64,000 bases of DNA from Lactobacillus kimbladii (GTDB lineage: Bacteria; Bacillota; Bacilli; Lactobacillales; Lactobacillaceae), in the NCBI RefSeq assembly GCF_014323605.1, contig NZ_SCMB01000003.1:207693-271692 (forward strand), written 5' to 3'. The translations under genes were made by a program, and so were the position numbers. This document shows, one piece after another, positions 46,777 to 58,161 of the stretch. Position 1 is the first letter of the stretch. Every line of letters begins with the position of its first letter. Under the pieces are notes generated by a model that was given only the letters and a program-made list of their open reading frames with translations, was not told the DNA's origin and ran no database searches.

Positions 46777-48324
46777 TTACTTAAAACTATAATTGTGTGA
46801 CAAATTAATCTTTGGATGATTTTTAGTCAAAAATTCTTTGAACATTTCCACATAATCTTTATCCAGAATTTTTTCAATCTTGTTAATATTGTAATTAGGG
46901 TAGAAGCCACCGCCCATAGCACGATAATTATTAACGGCCAAACGATACTTTTTTTGCTCTAAAATTGGTTGCCCGTTTAATTCAAACTTAGTTAAGCGAC
47001 TCCCAACAGGTCTCAGAACATCCGCTTCATAATTAAGCGGGTAAAAAACATCAAAATTAAAAAGCTGATTGCGATACTGAGGGTCAAACATAATTTTGCC
47101 CCTTTTATCCTTAATTAAAAATTTTAGTGAATATTCGACAATATTGCGTAGTTCTTTCCCGGTTACTTTAACTATACATAATTGATTAGCAAAAGGATAA
47201 TTTAGCAAAATATCACGCATTGAAACATTTTTATTAAATCCTTGAGCTGTTTCACTCATCAAAGCTGTTGCTGAGACATCAGCCTTTGTAAAATATAATT
47301 GCATATCCTGCAATAAATTAATAAACGGTGAACCCTTAATCCTAGCTTCATCAGCATTTAAAATAAGAGCAGGTTCATCTAAATAAGCAATTGGCTGGTC
47401 AAGCCATTTTTGTGCCTTCTGTTCCAGTGACAAACTGGAAGCATTAATTTCACAATCAGATTCATAGTTTTGAGAGTCAATCAATTCAGTAGACATTGCT
47501 TTTATTTCCTTGTTTCGCTGGTCGATATCCAACACTATTTTACCGACAGATTCTCCGCGATAACCTGGTTGTACAATGGCAGTTTTATGGTCTACGATAT
47601 TTAGTCTTCGATGCTGATGCCCTGTCAGCATTACATCAATATCAGGAATTTCCTGTAAAATACGATATCCTTCATTTTCTCCTGTTTGTGGCTCCTTGCG
47701 TGTTCCTGTGTGAAGATCTGCTTCAAAACCGCCATGATAAAGCACAGCCAAGACATCGACTTTAGGCCTTAAAAAAGCTGTTATTTGCTTAACCTGCTCA
47801 AAAGCAGATTTAAATTTTAATCCTGCAACGTGGTCTGCTGGCTCCCAAAACGGTACCCGTTGTGTAGTAATACCAATAATTCCCACCTTTATACCGTTTT
47901 TATTGATAATGATATAATCTTGTCCAAAGGCCGGCAGATCATTTTTTTCAGCCAATATATTGCTATTTAAAAAAGTAGCTTTACTATAAGCTAAATATTT
48001 TTTTAAATAGCCTAATCCAAAATTAAAGTCATGATTGCCTAAACATCTGATATCGTACCCGATGAGATTATAGCAATCTGCAAATGCTTTTAAATTGGCA
48101 TCACTATTCGACTCATGTACATAAGCCGCTAAAGGTGAGCCTTGAAGACAGTCACCTGAATCAGTCACAATTACATTTTCAGCACCATGTTTATTTCGCT
48201 GCTGCTTTATTATGCTGCTCAATCTGCTTAATCCAAAAGAAGCAGCATAACTATTTTTTTCTTGATAGTCCGTGGGAAAAATAAAGCCATGAATATCACT
48301 TGAATGTAAGAATACGAGTTTCAT
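46777..48324 (-). CDS. Metallophosphoesterase / 5'-nucleotidase family protein (YunD-like)
   Basis: 515 residues. A calcineurin-like N-terminal domain carries the dimetal ligands in HSSDIHGFIFP, VTDSGDCLQGSPL, RCLGNHDFNFG and MLTGHQHRR. A 5'-nucleotidase C-terminal domain follows (~320-500; VTGKELRNIVEYSL, AVNNYRAMGGGFYP). It lacks a signal peptide and a wall anchor, so it is probably cytoplasmic, unlike secreted 5'-nucleotidases. The substrate is probably a nucleotide or related phosphoester. SD AAAAGGTGA. Confidence 0.88.
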   Translation of the reverse strand: MKLVFLHSSDIHGFIFPTDYQEKNSYAASFGLSRLSSIIKQQRNKHGAENVIVTDSGDCLQGSPLAAYVHESNSDANLKAFADCYNLIGYDIRCLGNHDFNFGLGYLKKYLAYSKATFLNSNILAEKNDLPAFGQDYIIINKNGIKVGIIGITTQRVPFWEPADHVAGLKFKSAFEQVKQITAFLRPKVDVLAVLYHGGFEADLHTGTRKEPQTGENEGYRILQEIPDIDVMLTGHQHRRLNIVDHKTAIVQPGYRGESVGKIVLDIDQRNKEIKAMSTELIDSQNYESDCEINASSLSLEQKAQKWLDQPIAYLDEPALILNADEARIKGSPFINLLQDMQLYFTKADVSATALMSETAQGFNKNVSMRDILLNYPFANQLCIVKVTGKELRNIVEYSLKFLIKDKRGKIMFDPQYRNQLFNFDVFYPLNYEADVLRPVGSRLTKFELNGQPILEQKKYRLAVNNYRAMGGGFYPNYNINKIEKILDKDYVEMFKEFLTKNHPKINLSHNYSFK

Positions 48325-48371
48325 TTCACCTTTTCCTCTTCCTAGATGGGGAATTGCCTAATTTTTAAAAT

Positions 48372-48401
48372 AAAAAAAGACACCCGTTTTTGGTGTCTTT
48401 T
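48372..48401 (-). terminator. Terminator of rpmF
   Basis: AAAAAGACACC pairs with GGTGTCTTTTT around CGTTTTT, directly after the rpmF stop. Confidence 0.9.
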
Positions 48402-48403
48402 AA

Positions 48404-48595
48404 TTATTGATTGTCATTTGAGTTAGTTTGACTAACAACTTGACGACCCTTGTAATATCCTTTAGGTGAAACGCGGTGGCTTAAGCGATATTCACCAGTA
48501 GTTGCATCATAATGCATTGCTGGTACAGTTAACTTAATATGACCACGACGTGAACGTTTCTTTTGCTTAGAAGTATGTCTTTTAGGAACTGCCAT
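48404..48595 (-). CDS. rpmF: 50S ribosomal protein L32
   Basis: 63 residues. The N-terminal [20 protein letters not shown] is typical of L32. No Cys is present, so this is the zinc-free (C-) form of the protein. SD AAAAGGAGAT. Monocistronic, with its own terminator. Confidence 0.96.
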   Translation of the reverse strand: MAVPKRHTSKQKKRSRRGHIKLTVPAMHYDATTGEYRLSHRVSPKGYYKGRQVVSQTNSNDNQ

Positions 48596-48704
48596 TTAAC
48601 TGATCTCCTTTTTTGTAGAATTACGATTTTAGGTTACTTAAAAGTACCCAAAATACTTCACGTTTGTTAATGATACTATTGTATCCCAAATAAATCAAGC
48701 TATA

Positions 48705-48926
48705 TTAGTTATTCTTGTCTTGATTATGACCATAAGAACCCCAAAAATAACCAATTAGAACTCCGATAATGATCATCAATACTAAAATAATGATCAAAGG
48801 CAATTTGAACTGAAATAAGCCAAAATTAATGGCAACATTATTCGTATTTAAAACAACGAAAATTACAGCCAGTAAGGTTAAAATCAATGTAAAGATGAGC
48901 TTAATCTGTTTTGTTTTACTTTTCAT
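48705..48926 (-). CDS. LapA-domain small membrane protein (DUF1049)
   Basis: 73 residues from ATG 48926; a GTG three codons earlier that touches the SDR stop is an alternative. Two hydrophobic segments (LIFTLILTLLAVIFVVLNT and PLIIILVLMIIIGVLIGYFW) are separated by NVAINFGLFQFKL, the LapA pattern. The C-terminus is short and lacks the coiled coil of E. coli LapA. It is almost contiguous with the SDR gene and so part of the rnz-SDR-lapA unit. Function in lactobacilli is unknown. Confidence 0.8.
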   Translation of the reverse strand: MKSKTKQIKLIFTLILTLLAVIFVVLNTNNVAINFGLFQFKLPLIIILVLMIIIGVLIGYFWGSYGHNQDKNN

Positions 48927-48934
48927 ACTCTGCA

Positions 48935-49729
48935 CTACTTTCTTGAGGCAAACTTCAGCGATAATTCATCACCTATCGTTGGAAACAGGTTATATAATTT
49001 AGCCAAAATTGCTAAACTAACTGGTAAATTGAGCTCACGTTTATTACTACCAAAGAAATGAACCACTTGCCAGGCAACATCATCCGGATCCATGACAAAT
49101 TTTTGTACGCTTTCAGCATAATGCCCACTCTTATCAGCAATATTAAAGAAATTTGTATAAACCGGTCCGGGATTAACCGTCATGACCTTAACTCCAAATG
49201 GTTTTAGTTCCAAACGCAAAACATTCGAATATTGAATAACAGCTGCTTTTGATGCACTATATGCAGCTGACTTTACAGTAGGAACTTTACCTGCTATTGA
49301 ACCAATATTAATAATTTGTCCGGATTTTTGTTCCATCATTAGTCGACCAACTAAGCGGCTAAAATACATTAATCCTAAAACATTAACTTGAAACATGGCT
49401 GTAACTTCACGACGGTTTGACTCTACAAAATTTTCAAATTTGCCAAAGCCTGCGCAATTAACTAAATAGTCAACATGCTTAGTTAAATTAATAATTTTAG
49501 TAAAAGCAGCATCTATCTGGTCGCTTTGACTAATGTCAGTCACTATAGTATAAGAGTCAGCTCCTGACAACTCATGTGCTTCAGAAGCTACCTTTTCCAG
49601 CTTTGCCTTATTTCTGGCAATTAAAATAACTGTTGCTCCTCTGCCAGCACTTTCCAATGCGATAGAATGGCCTATCCCACTTGAAGCTCCTGTTATTACA
49701 ACTACTTTATTTCTAAGAGAATCACTCAT
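48935..49729 (-). CDS. Short-chain dehydrogenase/reductase
   Basis: 264 residues of the classical SDR family. The NAD(P)-binding motif is TGASSGIGHSIALES; the catalytic residues are Ser in INIGSIAGK and Tyr/Lys in YSASKAAV, with NPGPVYTNFF after them. The substrate is unknown; YqjQ-like SDRs often sit beside rnz in Firmicutes. The ATG overlaps the end of rnz by eight bases and its SD (AAAGGAG) lies inside rnz, so expression is coupled. Confidence 0.9.
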   Translation of the reverse strand: MSDSLRNKVVVITGASSGIGHSIALESAGRGATVILIARNKAKLEKVASEAHELSGADSYTIVTDISQSDQIDAAFTKIINLTKHVDYLVNCAGFGKFENFVESNRREVTAMFQVNVLGLMYFSRLVGRLMMEQKSGQIINIGSIAGKVPTVKSAAYSASKAAVIQYSNVLRLELKPFGVKVMTVNPGPVYTNFFNIADKSGHYAESVQKFVMDPDDVAWQVVHFFGSNKRELNLPVSLAILAKLYNLFPTIGDELSLKFASRK

Positions 49730-50663
49730 CTTTTTCTCCTTTCATCGGAATTACAATTCGGTCAAAATCATTAGCTAATCTTGTATTTGCAAATATCTTT
49801 TGTGCCTGATTTTCCAGCTTTTTGGCTTTAGCTCCTAAATATCTAGCAGAAATATGATTTAAATATAAACGTTTAACATTATTATCACGTGCAACCTTCG
49901 CTGCTTCAACTGCCGTAGAATGGTAATATGAATGAGCTAAATCTGCCTCATTACCGGCAAAAGTAGATTCATGCACCAAAACATCCGCATTCTGTGCTAG
50001 TTGTGCTATTGCAGGAGTAGCACGTGTATCATAAATAATAGTAATAATTCTACCTTTTTTGTTAGGGCCCAAAAAATCATTTCCATCTAATATAGTACCA
50101 TTATCTAGAACAATTTTTTCACCATTTTTAAGTTTACCAAGTAAAGGCCCATTAGGTACATTATATTGCGCTAATTTATCCATTAAAAGTTCTCCCGGAC
50201 GGTCATCTTCAACCACTCGATAGCCAAAACTAGGTACCCGATGGGCTAATTTTTCTGCATATACTCTAAAACCATTCTGTTGAAAAATTAATCCTCCATT
50301 TTCTAAAACAACAAACTTAATAGGATAGCTAATTTTTGTACGTGAAATTTTTAAAGCTGTTCTAACAAATTGCTCTAGACCTGCAGGTCCATAAATGGTA
50401 ATGGGACCAACATCTCCTTGAAATGATCTTGTTGCCAGCAATCCAGGCAAGCCGAAAATATGATCACCATGATTGTGGGAAATGAATATTTTTGTGACTT
50501 TACGCAATCTAATATTTGTTCGTAAAATTTGATGCTGTGTGGCTTCTCCCACATCAAATAACCAAATTTCATTAATTTCATCAAGCATTTTCAAAGCGAT
50601 GCTTGATACATTACGTTTCTTTGAGGGTTGCCCTGCTCCAGTTCCTAAAAATTGTAACTCCAT
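49722..50663 (-). CDS. rnz: Ribonuclease Z
   Basis: 313 residues. It cuts the 3' trailer from tRNA precursors that lack an encoded CCA. The metallo-beta-lactamase motif is SHNHGDHIFGLPGLL (near residue 63), LGTGAGQPSKKRNVSS opens the protein, and HESTFAGNEADLAHSYYHST near 210 and LNHISARY give further ligands. SD AGGTAGAG. First gene of the rnz-SDR-lapA unit, 11 bp after the acyltransferase gene stop. Confidence 0.95.
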   Translation of the reverse strand: MELQFLGTGAGQPSKKRNVSSIALKMLDEINEIWLFDVGEATQHQILRTNIRLRKVTKIFISHNHGDHIFGLPGLLATRSFQGDVGPITIYGPAGLEQFVRTALKISRTKISYPIKFVVLENGGLIFQQNGFRVYAEKLAHRVPSFGYRVVEDDRPGELLMDKLAQYNVPNGPLLGKLKNGEKIVLDNGTILDGNDFLGPNKKGRIITIIYDTRATPAIAQLAQNADVLVHESTFAGNEADLAHSYYHSTAVEAAKVARDNNVKRLYLNHISARYLGAKAKKLENQAQKIFANTRLANDFDRIVIPMKGEKDE

Positions 50664-50674
50664 ACTCTACCTAT

Positions 50675-52594
50675 CTAATACTTAGCATTTTCAACTATTT
50701 CTTTAACAATTAAAGCACTGTAGTGCTTTGATCCTATTGGTGTTGGATGCGTTTTATCTTCATAAAACCAATTTGGATGATTCTTTGCATATGAATACCA
50801 ATTAATCACCATAAAATTATGATATTTTTTCGCTGTCTCATTTAATAAATTATTAACATCATTTTGCCAAGGCTTCGCCGGTACATATGTGTTTATCCAA
50901 AATACCTGTCTTTTATGTCCTAACTGCTTCATTAAATCATCTATATCAGACATTTTAAATGGACCATTAGTACCCAAACCTATTAATACATTCTTTCCTA
51001 AAACATTCTCATTCTGATAATGTTTTAATAAATCGAACGAAACATTCAGTTGACGTGAAATAGCCGCATCAATCACAGCCTTAGGCAACAAATCTTTCAA
51101 ATCATTGCTAGAGCCAGCCATAACTGAATCACCGATAGCAGTCAAATCAATTTTACGTGCTAATTGAATTTCAATTTGTGAGATACCACATTTCTCAAAA
51201 GATTTTTTTATTGGATGTTTCTTTGCTGCTTGTTTAGCTTCTTTTATAAGTTTAGCCTTTTTTTGTTCTCTGGGACTAATTTTTTGGTATTCCTTGATTA
51301 AAGCATTATTGTCTTTTCTTTGTTGTTTGCGATTTGCTCTAATTCTGCGAGCCAATTGACTTTGATTAAAATTTTGGGCTTGTGCAGCAGGAGAAATTAA
51401 AATTGCAATGCTACCAGTTAAAAAAATCAAGCCTATAAGAATAGCCCACACTTTTTGAAAATAATTTTTTGATTTCTTATCGCGAAGTTGTTGCAAATAT
51501 TTTTTTGTTTTTTGTAAAGATATTTTTCCAAATGGTTGTTCTACAACTCTGTATGCAAGCTCACTTGAAATGACTATCAAAATTAGTTCAATAAAGCGAT
51601 AAAGCAAAACATGATCTGCCATATTGGAAACTTTATCTTCAAAAAAAATCATTATAGGAAACTGATAAAGATAAATTTCATAACTTCTTGAGCCAATCCA
51701 ATTAAAAATAGGGTTGGTTAACCATTTATTCCAGTGACTCCCTGGATGAGCAGTTATACCAACCAGTATCGTTGTAAACAACGTGAACAAAAACATACCA
51801 CCCAAATAGGTAAATGCTTTCTCTGCATTCATTATTGGCGAAAGAAATAAAATTATGATTCCACAAAAAGAAATCAGACCGAAAATATCTAATAAAAGGT
51901 AATAATTATGCTTGATATTTCTTTTCAACTTGTTCAATGGCCAAACCACAGCCAGTGCAGCCCCTAGGCCTAAAGAAAAAAATCTAGTGTCTGTGCCATA
52001 ATAAATGCGATTGATATTAACATCGGTTTTAAACATTATTGCCATTTCAATTGCGGAAAGTATTGATAAAATTAGTAAAATGCTAAAAATATTTTTTCTC
52101 TTTTTGCCATATTTTACTAATAGGAAAATAACTAATGGCCACAATATATAAAATTGCCCGTTAATTGACATTGTCCATAAATGGACAAATGGAGATTCGT
52201 TAGCGGCAAAACGTTCAAAGTAGCTCTGCCCATTTAAAATTTGCCAAAAATTATAGATATTAAGCAAGTTTGCCACAACTATTTGACTTAGTTTGGCAAG
52301 TAAATTCTGCTGAAATAAAACTATATACGCTGCAGAAATCCACAATACTGCAATTAATGGCGGATATATTTTTTTAATTCTACTCCAATAAAACTTTTTT
52401 GTATTATAAAACCCATTTTCATCATACGCCTTTAGTATTTGGCATGTAACCAGGTAACCTGACAAAACAAAAAAAATCGGTACGCCAAGATATCCGCCAA
52501 CAAAAGTATTAGGATCGAAGTGATAAAGAATCACGCCAATTACTGCCAAAGCTCTAAGTCCAGAATATCCTGTGATATATCGATTTTTTGTCAT
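50675..52594 (-). CDS. OatA-like peptidoglycan O-acetyltransferase
   Basis: 639 residues in two parts. The N-terminal acyltransferase-3 domain (~1-410) has ten or eleven membrane segments and starts with the family signature GYSGLRALAVIGVILYHFDP and VPIFFVLSGYL. The C-terminal extracellular SGNH esterase-like domain (~480-639) has GDSVMAG (Ser), GLGTNGP (Asn) and DKTHPTPIG (Asp, His). This is the layout of OatA, which O-acetylates muramic acid and gives lysozyme resistance. Other surface polymers are possible targets. Weak SD. Confidence 0.86.
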   Translation of the reverse strand: MTKNRYITGYSGLRALAVIGVILYHFDPNTFVGGYLGVPIFFVLSGYLVTCQILKAYDENGFYNTKKFYWSRIKKIYPPLIAVLWISAAYIVLFQQNLLAKLSQIVVANLLNIYNFWQILNGQSYFERFAANESPFVHLWTMSINGQFYILWPLVIFLLVKYGKKRKNIFSILLILSILSAIEMAIMFKTDVNINRIYYGTDTRFFSLGLGAALAVVWPLNKLKRNIKHNYYLLLDIFGLISFCGIIILFLSPIMNAEKAFTYLGGMFLFTLFTTILVGITAHPGSHWNKWLTNPIFNWIGSRSYEIYLYQFPIMIFFEDKVSNMADHVLLYRFIELILIVISSELAYRVVEQPFGKISLQKTKKYLQQLRDKKSKNYFQKVWAILIGLIFLTGSIAILISPAAQAQNFNQSQLARRIRANRKQQRKDNNALIKEYQKISPREQKKAKLIKEAKQAAKKHPIKKSFEKCGISQIEIQLARKIDLTAIGDSVMAGSSNDLKDLLPKAVIDAAISRQLNVSFDLLKHYQNENVLGKNVLIGLGTNGPFKMSDIDDLMKQLGHKRQVFWINTYVPAKPWQNDVNNLLNETAKKYHNFMVINWYSYAKNHPNWFYEDKTHPTPIGSKHYSALIVKEIVENAKY

Positions 52595-52615
52595 GTTTCA
52601 AAACTTTTCTATTTA

Positions 52616-53962
<1,347 letters not shown>

Positions 53963-54005
53963 CTATACCACAAAAAGTTTAGACTATTGTGGTAAAAATT
54001 GATAT

Positions 54006-55808
54006 TTACAAAGTCAACTTAACTGTCTGGGCTTGGGGCAATGTTAAGCCAGCAGAACGTAATTCATCAATTGAGGCCTCTTTAATTTTTTTCAAAGAAC
54101 CAAATTTTCGTAAAAGCTTATTTCTGCTTTTTGGTCCGATCCCTTTAATTGAATCGAGTTTGCTCGATAAAGCATTTTTAGCATGAGTTCTTCTATGGAA
54201 AGTGATTGCAAAGCGGTGTACTTCATCTTGAATTCGTGTCATTAAATAGAAACCTTGAGATTTTGGATTCAAGGGTATTAATTTCAAAGGCACTCCATTA
54301 ATTGGATCTCCATATAAAAGGTGGTTGGTTCTGTGTTTATTATCCTTGACCATACCAGCAACTGGAATATTAAGGTTCAGCTCATTGCGTAGAATATCTT
54401 CACAAGCATCTACTTGAATTTGACCACCATCCATCAAAATTAGATCTGGCATTGGTTTATGTTCCTTAAGCAGTCTGCTATATCTCCTGCGAACAACTTC
54501 ACGAGTATTACGAACCTCATCACCACCATTTTGATGCTCAACTTCACCCTTTAATTTATATTTACGATAAGAATTTTTATCTGGTTCACCGTCTTTAAAA
54601 ACAACTAAGGCTGAAACCGGATCAGCTCCTTGGATATGTGAGTGGTCAAAGCTTTCAATGATATGACCATATGGCAAGCCTAAAGAATCAAAAATTTCTT
54701 TCTGTGCACCCTTTGTTTTTCTATTACCTAATTCTAATAAGCGAAACTTTTCATCCAGTTTAAGCTTTGCATTGTCTTTTGCCATATTTAGTAAAGAGCG
54801 TTTTTGACCTCTTTTTGGTGTTCTCACAGGCACATGCAAAACTTCACTCAGTGCCTCATTATCAATTTTGGCAGGTATTAAAACTTCTTTTGGCAGTATT
54901 CTATTCTTTTGCCCGTAAAATTGAACAATAAAGGATGCAAAAGTATCCTCTGGATCATTAGTATCTGTCAGTGGATACATTCTAGTCTCACTCCTAAGCA
55001 ACTTTGCTTGCCGTAAAAAGAAAATTTGAATAGCTATCCATGATTTATCAACATAAAAATTAAATATATCACGCTGAGTATTGTCATTCGAAATGATCTT
55101 TTGCTTTTCAACGGTTTCTTCAATGTAATTAAGCTGATCACGAATTTCAGCTGCCCGCTCAAACTCAAGATTTTTAGAGGCAGCTGTCATTTTTTCGTTA
55201 AGATCTTTCTTTACCCAGCCTATATCACCGTTTAAAAAGCTCTTAATCTTTTTTATTTGAGCTTCATAAACTGACTTAGGTACCGTTTTAAAACATGCTC
55301 CTAAGCATTGTCCCATATGATAATACAAACAAGGTCTGCCCTGCTTGCCATGGCACCGCCTCAGAGGGAAAACTTTTTGAATAAACTTAAGGGTAGCCTG
55401 TGCAGCATAAACATTAGGATACGGTCCAAAATAATAACCACCATCTTTTCTAATGATACTGATTAATTTGGTTTGTGGATCACGTTCATTAGTAATTTCA
55501 ATATATGGATAGCCCGTTCCTTGTTTTAACTGCACATTGTAATATGGCTGATATTTCTTAATAAGTGTAACTTCAAGCAAAAAGGCCTCTTTATCAGTTG
55601 AAACGGTGATGATATCATAATCGCGAATATCTTCAACTAATTCAGCTCTTCTACCAACTTGGGTACTTTTGAAATAGGAACGTACTCGACTCCTGAGATT
55701 TTTCGACTTGCCAACATAAATAACCTTGCCGTTTACATCTTTCATTAAATAACAGCCTGGTTTAGCTGGTAAAAGTTTTAATTTATTTTCAATCAGCTGA
55801 GTTGCCAA
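54006..55808 (-). CDS. uvrC: Excinuclease ABC subunit C
   Basis: 600 residues. UvrC makes both incisions in nucleotide excision repair. The GIY-YIG domain is N-terminal (GCYLMKDVNGKVIYVGKSKN), followed by a Cys-rich part (RRCHGKQGRPCLYYHMGQC), the UVR motif (FERAAEIRDQLNYIEE), the RNase H-like endonuclease (ESFDHSHIQGADPVSALVVF; LILMDGGQIQVDA) and C-terminal helix-hairpin-helix motifs (SIKGIGPKSRNKLL). The TTG start has SD GGGGGAGTGA. Confidence 0.97.
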   Translation of the reverse strand: MATQLIENKLKLLPAKPGCYLMKDVNGKVIYVGKSKNLRSRVRSYFKSTQVGRRAELVEDIRDYDIITVSTDKEAFLLEVTLIKKYQPYYNVQLKQGTGYPYIEITNERDPQTKLISIIRKDGGYYFGPYPNVYAAQATLKFIQKVFPLRRCHGKQGRPCLYYHMGQCLGACFKTVPKSVYEAQIKKIKSFLNGDIGWVKKDLNEKMTAASKNLEFERAAEIRDQLNYIEETVEKQKIISNDNTQRDIFNFYVDKSWIAIQIFFLRQAKLLRSETRMYPLTDTNDPEDTFASFIVQFYGQKNRILPKEVLIPAKIDNEALSEVLHVPVRTPKRGQKRSLLNMAKDNAKLKLDEKFRLLELGNRKTKGAQKEIFDSLGLPYGHIIESFDHSHIQGADPVSALVVFKDGEPDKNSYRKYKLKGEVEHQNGGDEVRNTREVVRRRYSRLLKEHKPMPDLILMDGGQIQVDACEDILRNELNLNIPVAGMVKDNKHRTNHLLYGDPINGVPLKLIPLNPKSQGFYLMTRIQDEVHRFAITFHRRTHAKNALSSKLDSIKGIGPKSRNKLLRKFGSLKKIKEASIDELRSAGLTLPQAQTVKLTL

Positions 55809-56020
55809 AAAATCACTCCCCCAAATTCGCTATCATATTTTAACATACAATTCATAGTTTTAAATTTGCTTTTGCTTAGTTATCAATTGATTTTTGAAAA
55901 GTTAAAATTACAAAATAATAATTTTACATAATTATATTTATTTAAAGCTAATAAATTATTGTATTTTCTAGCTTGAAGTCTTATTTTTTATTATAATAAA
56001 ATCAGAAAGGAAAAATTGTT

Positions 56021-56149
56021 ATGGGTTTAACTTTTAAAAAACAAGACGAGTTAGAAAAACTATTTGATAAATTTGCTACTGTACCTGATGACAAAAAGAA
56101 AAAAGTGGCTAAAAACAAGGATAAAATAGTTAAAGACAAAGACAATTAA
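56021..56149 (+). CDS. Small basic protein of the SPJ_0845 family
   Basis: 42 residues starting MGLTFKKQDELEKLFDKFAT, then VPDD and a Lys/Asp-rich tail to the stop. Small proteins beginning in this way occur widely in lactobacilli and streptococci and are named SPJ_0845 family, with no known function. SD AGAAAGGA precedes the ATG, TATAAT lies at 55992-55997, and a perfect terminator follows. It stands alone on + between uvrC and ysxC. Too short for routine gene calling. Confidence 0.72.
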   Translation: MGLTFKKQDELEKLFDKFATVPDDKKKKVAKNKDKIVKDKDN

Positions 56150-56179
56150 AAATGGTTCTCCAATGAGAACCATTTTTTT
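56148..56179. terminator. Bidirectional terminator
   Basis: AAAAATGGTTCTC pairs with GAGAACCATTTTT around CAAT, between the small + gene and the convergent ysxC. Confidence 0.92.
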
Positions 56180-56189
56180 CTTGCAAATT

Positions 56190-56774
56190 TTACAGATTTT
56201 GTTCAATCCATTGCCACACTTCTTGAACATGCAACTTTTGGACAGAACTAAAAGTAAGAACATCAACGTTATCATGATTTAAATCAAGTTTTCGTTTCAA
56301 TATGGCAAGCACCTGATTTTGCTGACTTTTCTTAACTTTATCAATTTTAGTACAAACTACCAAAATAGGTATATTAAGATATAATGCATAATTATACATA
56401 GCTATATCATTTTTAGTAGGCTCATGTCTACCATCCACTAGGATAATTAGTCCTTGTAAGTTTGCCCTGGTTTCAAGATAATCTTGAATCATAGTACCAA
56501 ACTGTTCACGTTTTTTTTGTGAAACTTTGGCGTAGCCATACCCTGGTACATCGACTAAATAAAAGGCATGATTTACCAAATAGAAATTAAGGGTTTGCGT
56601 TTTTCCTGGTTGTGCAGAGGTTCGCGCCAAGTTTTTGCGATTCAATAATGTATTTATTAAACTCGACTTGCCCACATTAGAGCGACCAGAAAGTGCTACT
56701 TCGGGCAAATTATCAGTTGGATATTGATCCTCGCGTACAGCACTGATTGCATACGAACTATCTTTAATGATCAT
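56190..56774 (-). CDS. ysxC: Ribosome biogenesis GTPase YsxC (EngB)
   Basis: 194 residues. Essential GTPase in 50S assembly. G1 is [15 protein letters not shown] near residue 29, G3 DVPGYGYA near 75 and G4 TKIDK near 141. It overlaps the end of clpX by eleven bases, with SD AAAGGCAGC inside clpX, so the two are coupled. Confidence 0.96.
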   Translation of the reverse strand: MIIKDSSYAISAVREDQYPTDNLPEVALSGRSNVGKSSLINTLLNRKNLARTSAQPGKTQTLNFYLVNHAFYLVDVPGYGYAKVSQKKREQFGTMIQDYLETRANLQGLIILVDGRHEPTKNDIAMYNYALYLNIPILVVCTKIDKVKKSQQNQVLAILKRKLDLNHDNVDVLTFSSVQKLHVQEVWQWIEQNL

Positions 56775-58041
56775 TAGCTGCCTTTATTTCTTCATTATTT
56801 TCCTGATCATCCTCTTTACGTCTTGTTACGTTTGGTTCGGCATTTTTTTCAATGACATCTTCAGTAACTTTAACGTTTTCAATATCAGGCTCACTAGGAG
56901 TTTTATACATGATGCCCATCATCGCATTTTCAATTATTGTCCGCAAGCCACGTGCTCCCATATTTCGTTCAATGGCTAAATCTGCAATGGCTTTTAAAGC
57001 ATCTGGGGTAAATTCTAAGTTAACCTGATCAAGCGACATCAATTTTTTATATTGCTTTACCAGCGCGTTCTTAGGTTCGGTTAAAATTCTAACTAAATCA
57101 TTTCTATCTAACTTATCTAATGTAGCAATAATAGGAATACGCCCAATAAACTCCGGAATCAGTCCAAACTTGACCAAATCTCCTGTCGTTAAATGCTTAG
57201 TCCAAGAATCATCTTGCACTTTATTAAGCTCGTTTTCAGCACTAAAACCAATTACTTTTTTACCTAAACGGCTTTTGACAATTTGTTCGATACCATCGAA
57301 AGCTCCACCAACTATAAACAAAATGTTGGTGGTATCTATCTGTATTAATTCTTGCTGAGGGTGTTTACGACCACCTTGCGGTGGAACGGAAGCAATAGTA
57401 CCTTCCAAAATTTTTAATAATGACTGCTGAACGCCTTCACCGGAAACATCTCTAGTAATTGAAACATTTTCAGACTTTTTAGAAATTTTATCAATTTCAT
57501 CAATGTAAATTATTCCCCGTTCTGCACGTTCGATGTCATAATCTGCATTCTGTAATAATTTAAGTAAAATGTTTTCAACATCTTCACCAACATAGCCTGC
57601 CTCAGTTAAAGTAGTTGCATCAGCTATGGCAAAAGGCACATCTAAAATACGGGCTAAAGTTTGAGCCAAGTACGTTTTACCTGAACCAGTTGGTCCAATC
57701 AAAGCAATATTTGATTTTTGCAATTCAGTCGAAGAATCCACATCCATTTGTGTAACACGCTTATAATGATTATAAACTGCAACTGATAAAATCTTTTTTG
57801 CACGCTCTTGGCCAATAACATACTGGTCAAGCTGCTTTTTAATTTCCATTGGTTTAGGTAAATCTTGTGCCTTTTTTAAAGAATCAGATTTCAACTCATC
57901 GTCAATAATCTTTTTAGATAAATCTACACATTCATTACAAATATAAACCCCGTTGCCAGCAATCATTTTTTTAACTTGATCTTGTGTTTTGTCACAAAAG
58001 GAACATCTAATAACCTCTTGATCAGTAAATTGTGATGCCAT
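56764..58041 (-). CDS. clpX: ATP-dependent Clp protease ATPase subunit ClpX
   Basis: 425 residues. This AAA+ unfoldase hexamer delivers substrates to ClpP. It has the N-terminal zinc domain ([19 protein letters not shown]), Walker [16 protein letters not shown] near 117, Walker [11 protein letters not shown] near 178 and a sensor-2 region ([16 protein letters not shown]). The tail is acidic. SD AAGGAGG. It lies between tig and ysxC, the widespread order. No CtsR box was seen upstream. Confidence 0.97.
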   Translation of the reverse strand: MASQFTDQEVIRCSFCDKTQDQVKKMIAGNGVYICNECVDLSKKIIDDELKSDSLKKAQDLPKPMEIKKQLDQYVIGQERAKKILSVAVYNHYKRVTQMDVDSSTELQKSNIALIGPTGSGKTYLAQTLARILDVPFAIADATTLTEAGYVGEDVENILLKLLQNADYDIERAERGIIYIDEIDKISKKSENVSITRDVSGEGVQQSLLKILEGTIASVPPQGGRKHPQQELIQIDTTNILFIVGGAFDGIEQIVKSRLGKKVIGFSAENELNKVQDDSWTKHLTTGDLVKFGLIPEFIGRIPIIATLDKLDRNDLVRILTEPKNALVKQYKKLMSLDQVNLEFTPDALKAIADLAIERNMGARGLRTIIENAMMGIMYKTPSEPDIENVKVTEDVIEKNAEPNVTRRKEDDQENNEEIKAANDH

Positions 58042-58117
58042 TCTATTCCTCCTTGTATCTACAGGTCTAAGGTTAGCATAAAATACGGGTGGTATAGGAA
58101 TTATATGCTTATAAAAT

Positions 58118-58144
58118 AAAAAGGCAGTATGACACCACCTTTTT
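58118..58144 (-). terminator. Terminator of tig
   Basis: AAAAAGG pairs with CCTTTTT with a partly paired loop; on the - strand it is followed by more T's, between tig and clpX. Confidence 0.65.
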
Positions 58145-58161
58145 ACTCAGATTTTAAAACT

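Noticed and set aside
55973..55997. TTGAAG and TATAAT as a promoter for the small gene at 56021
   Set aside because: The spacer is only 13 bases, too short for a standard promoter. The TATAAT alone may still be used.
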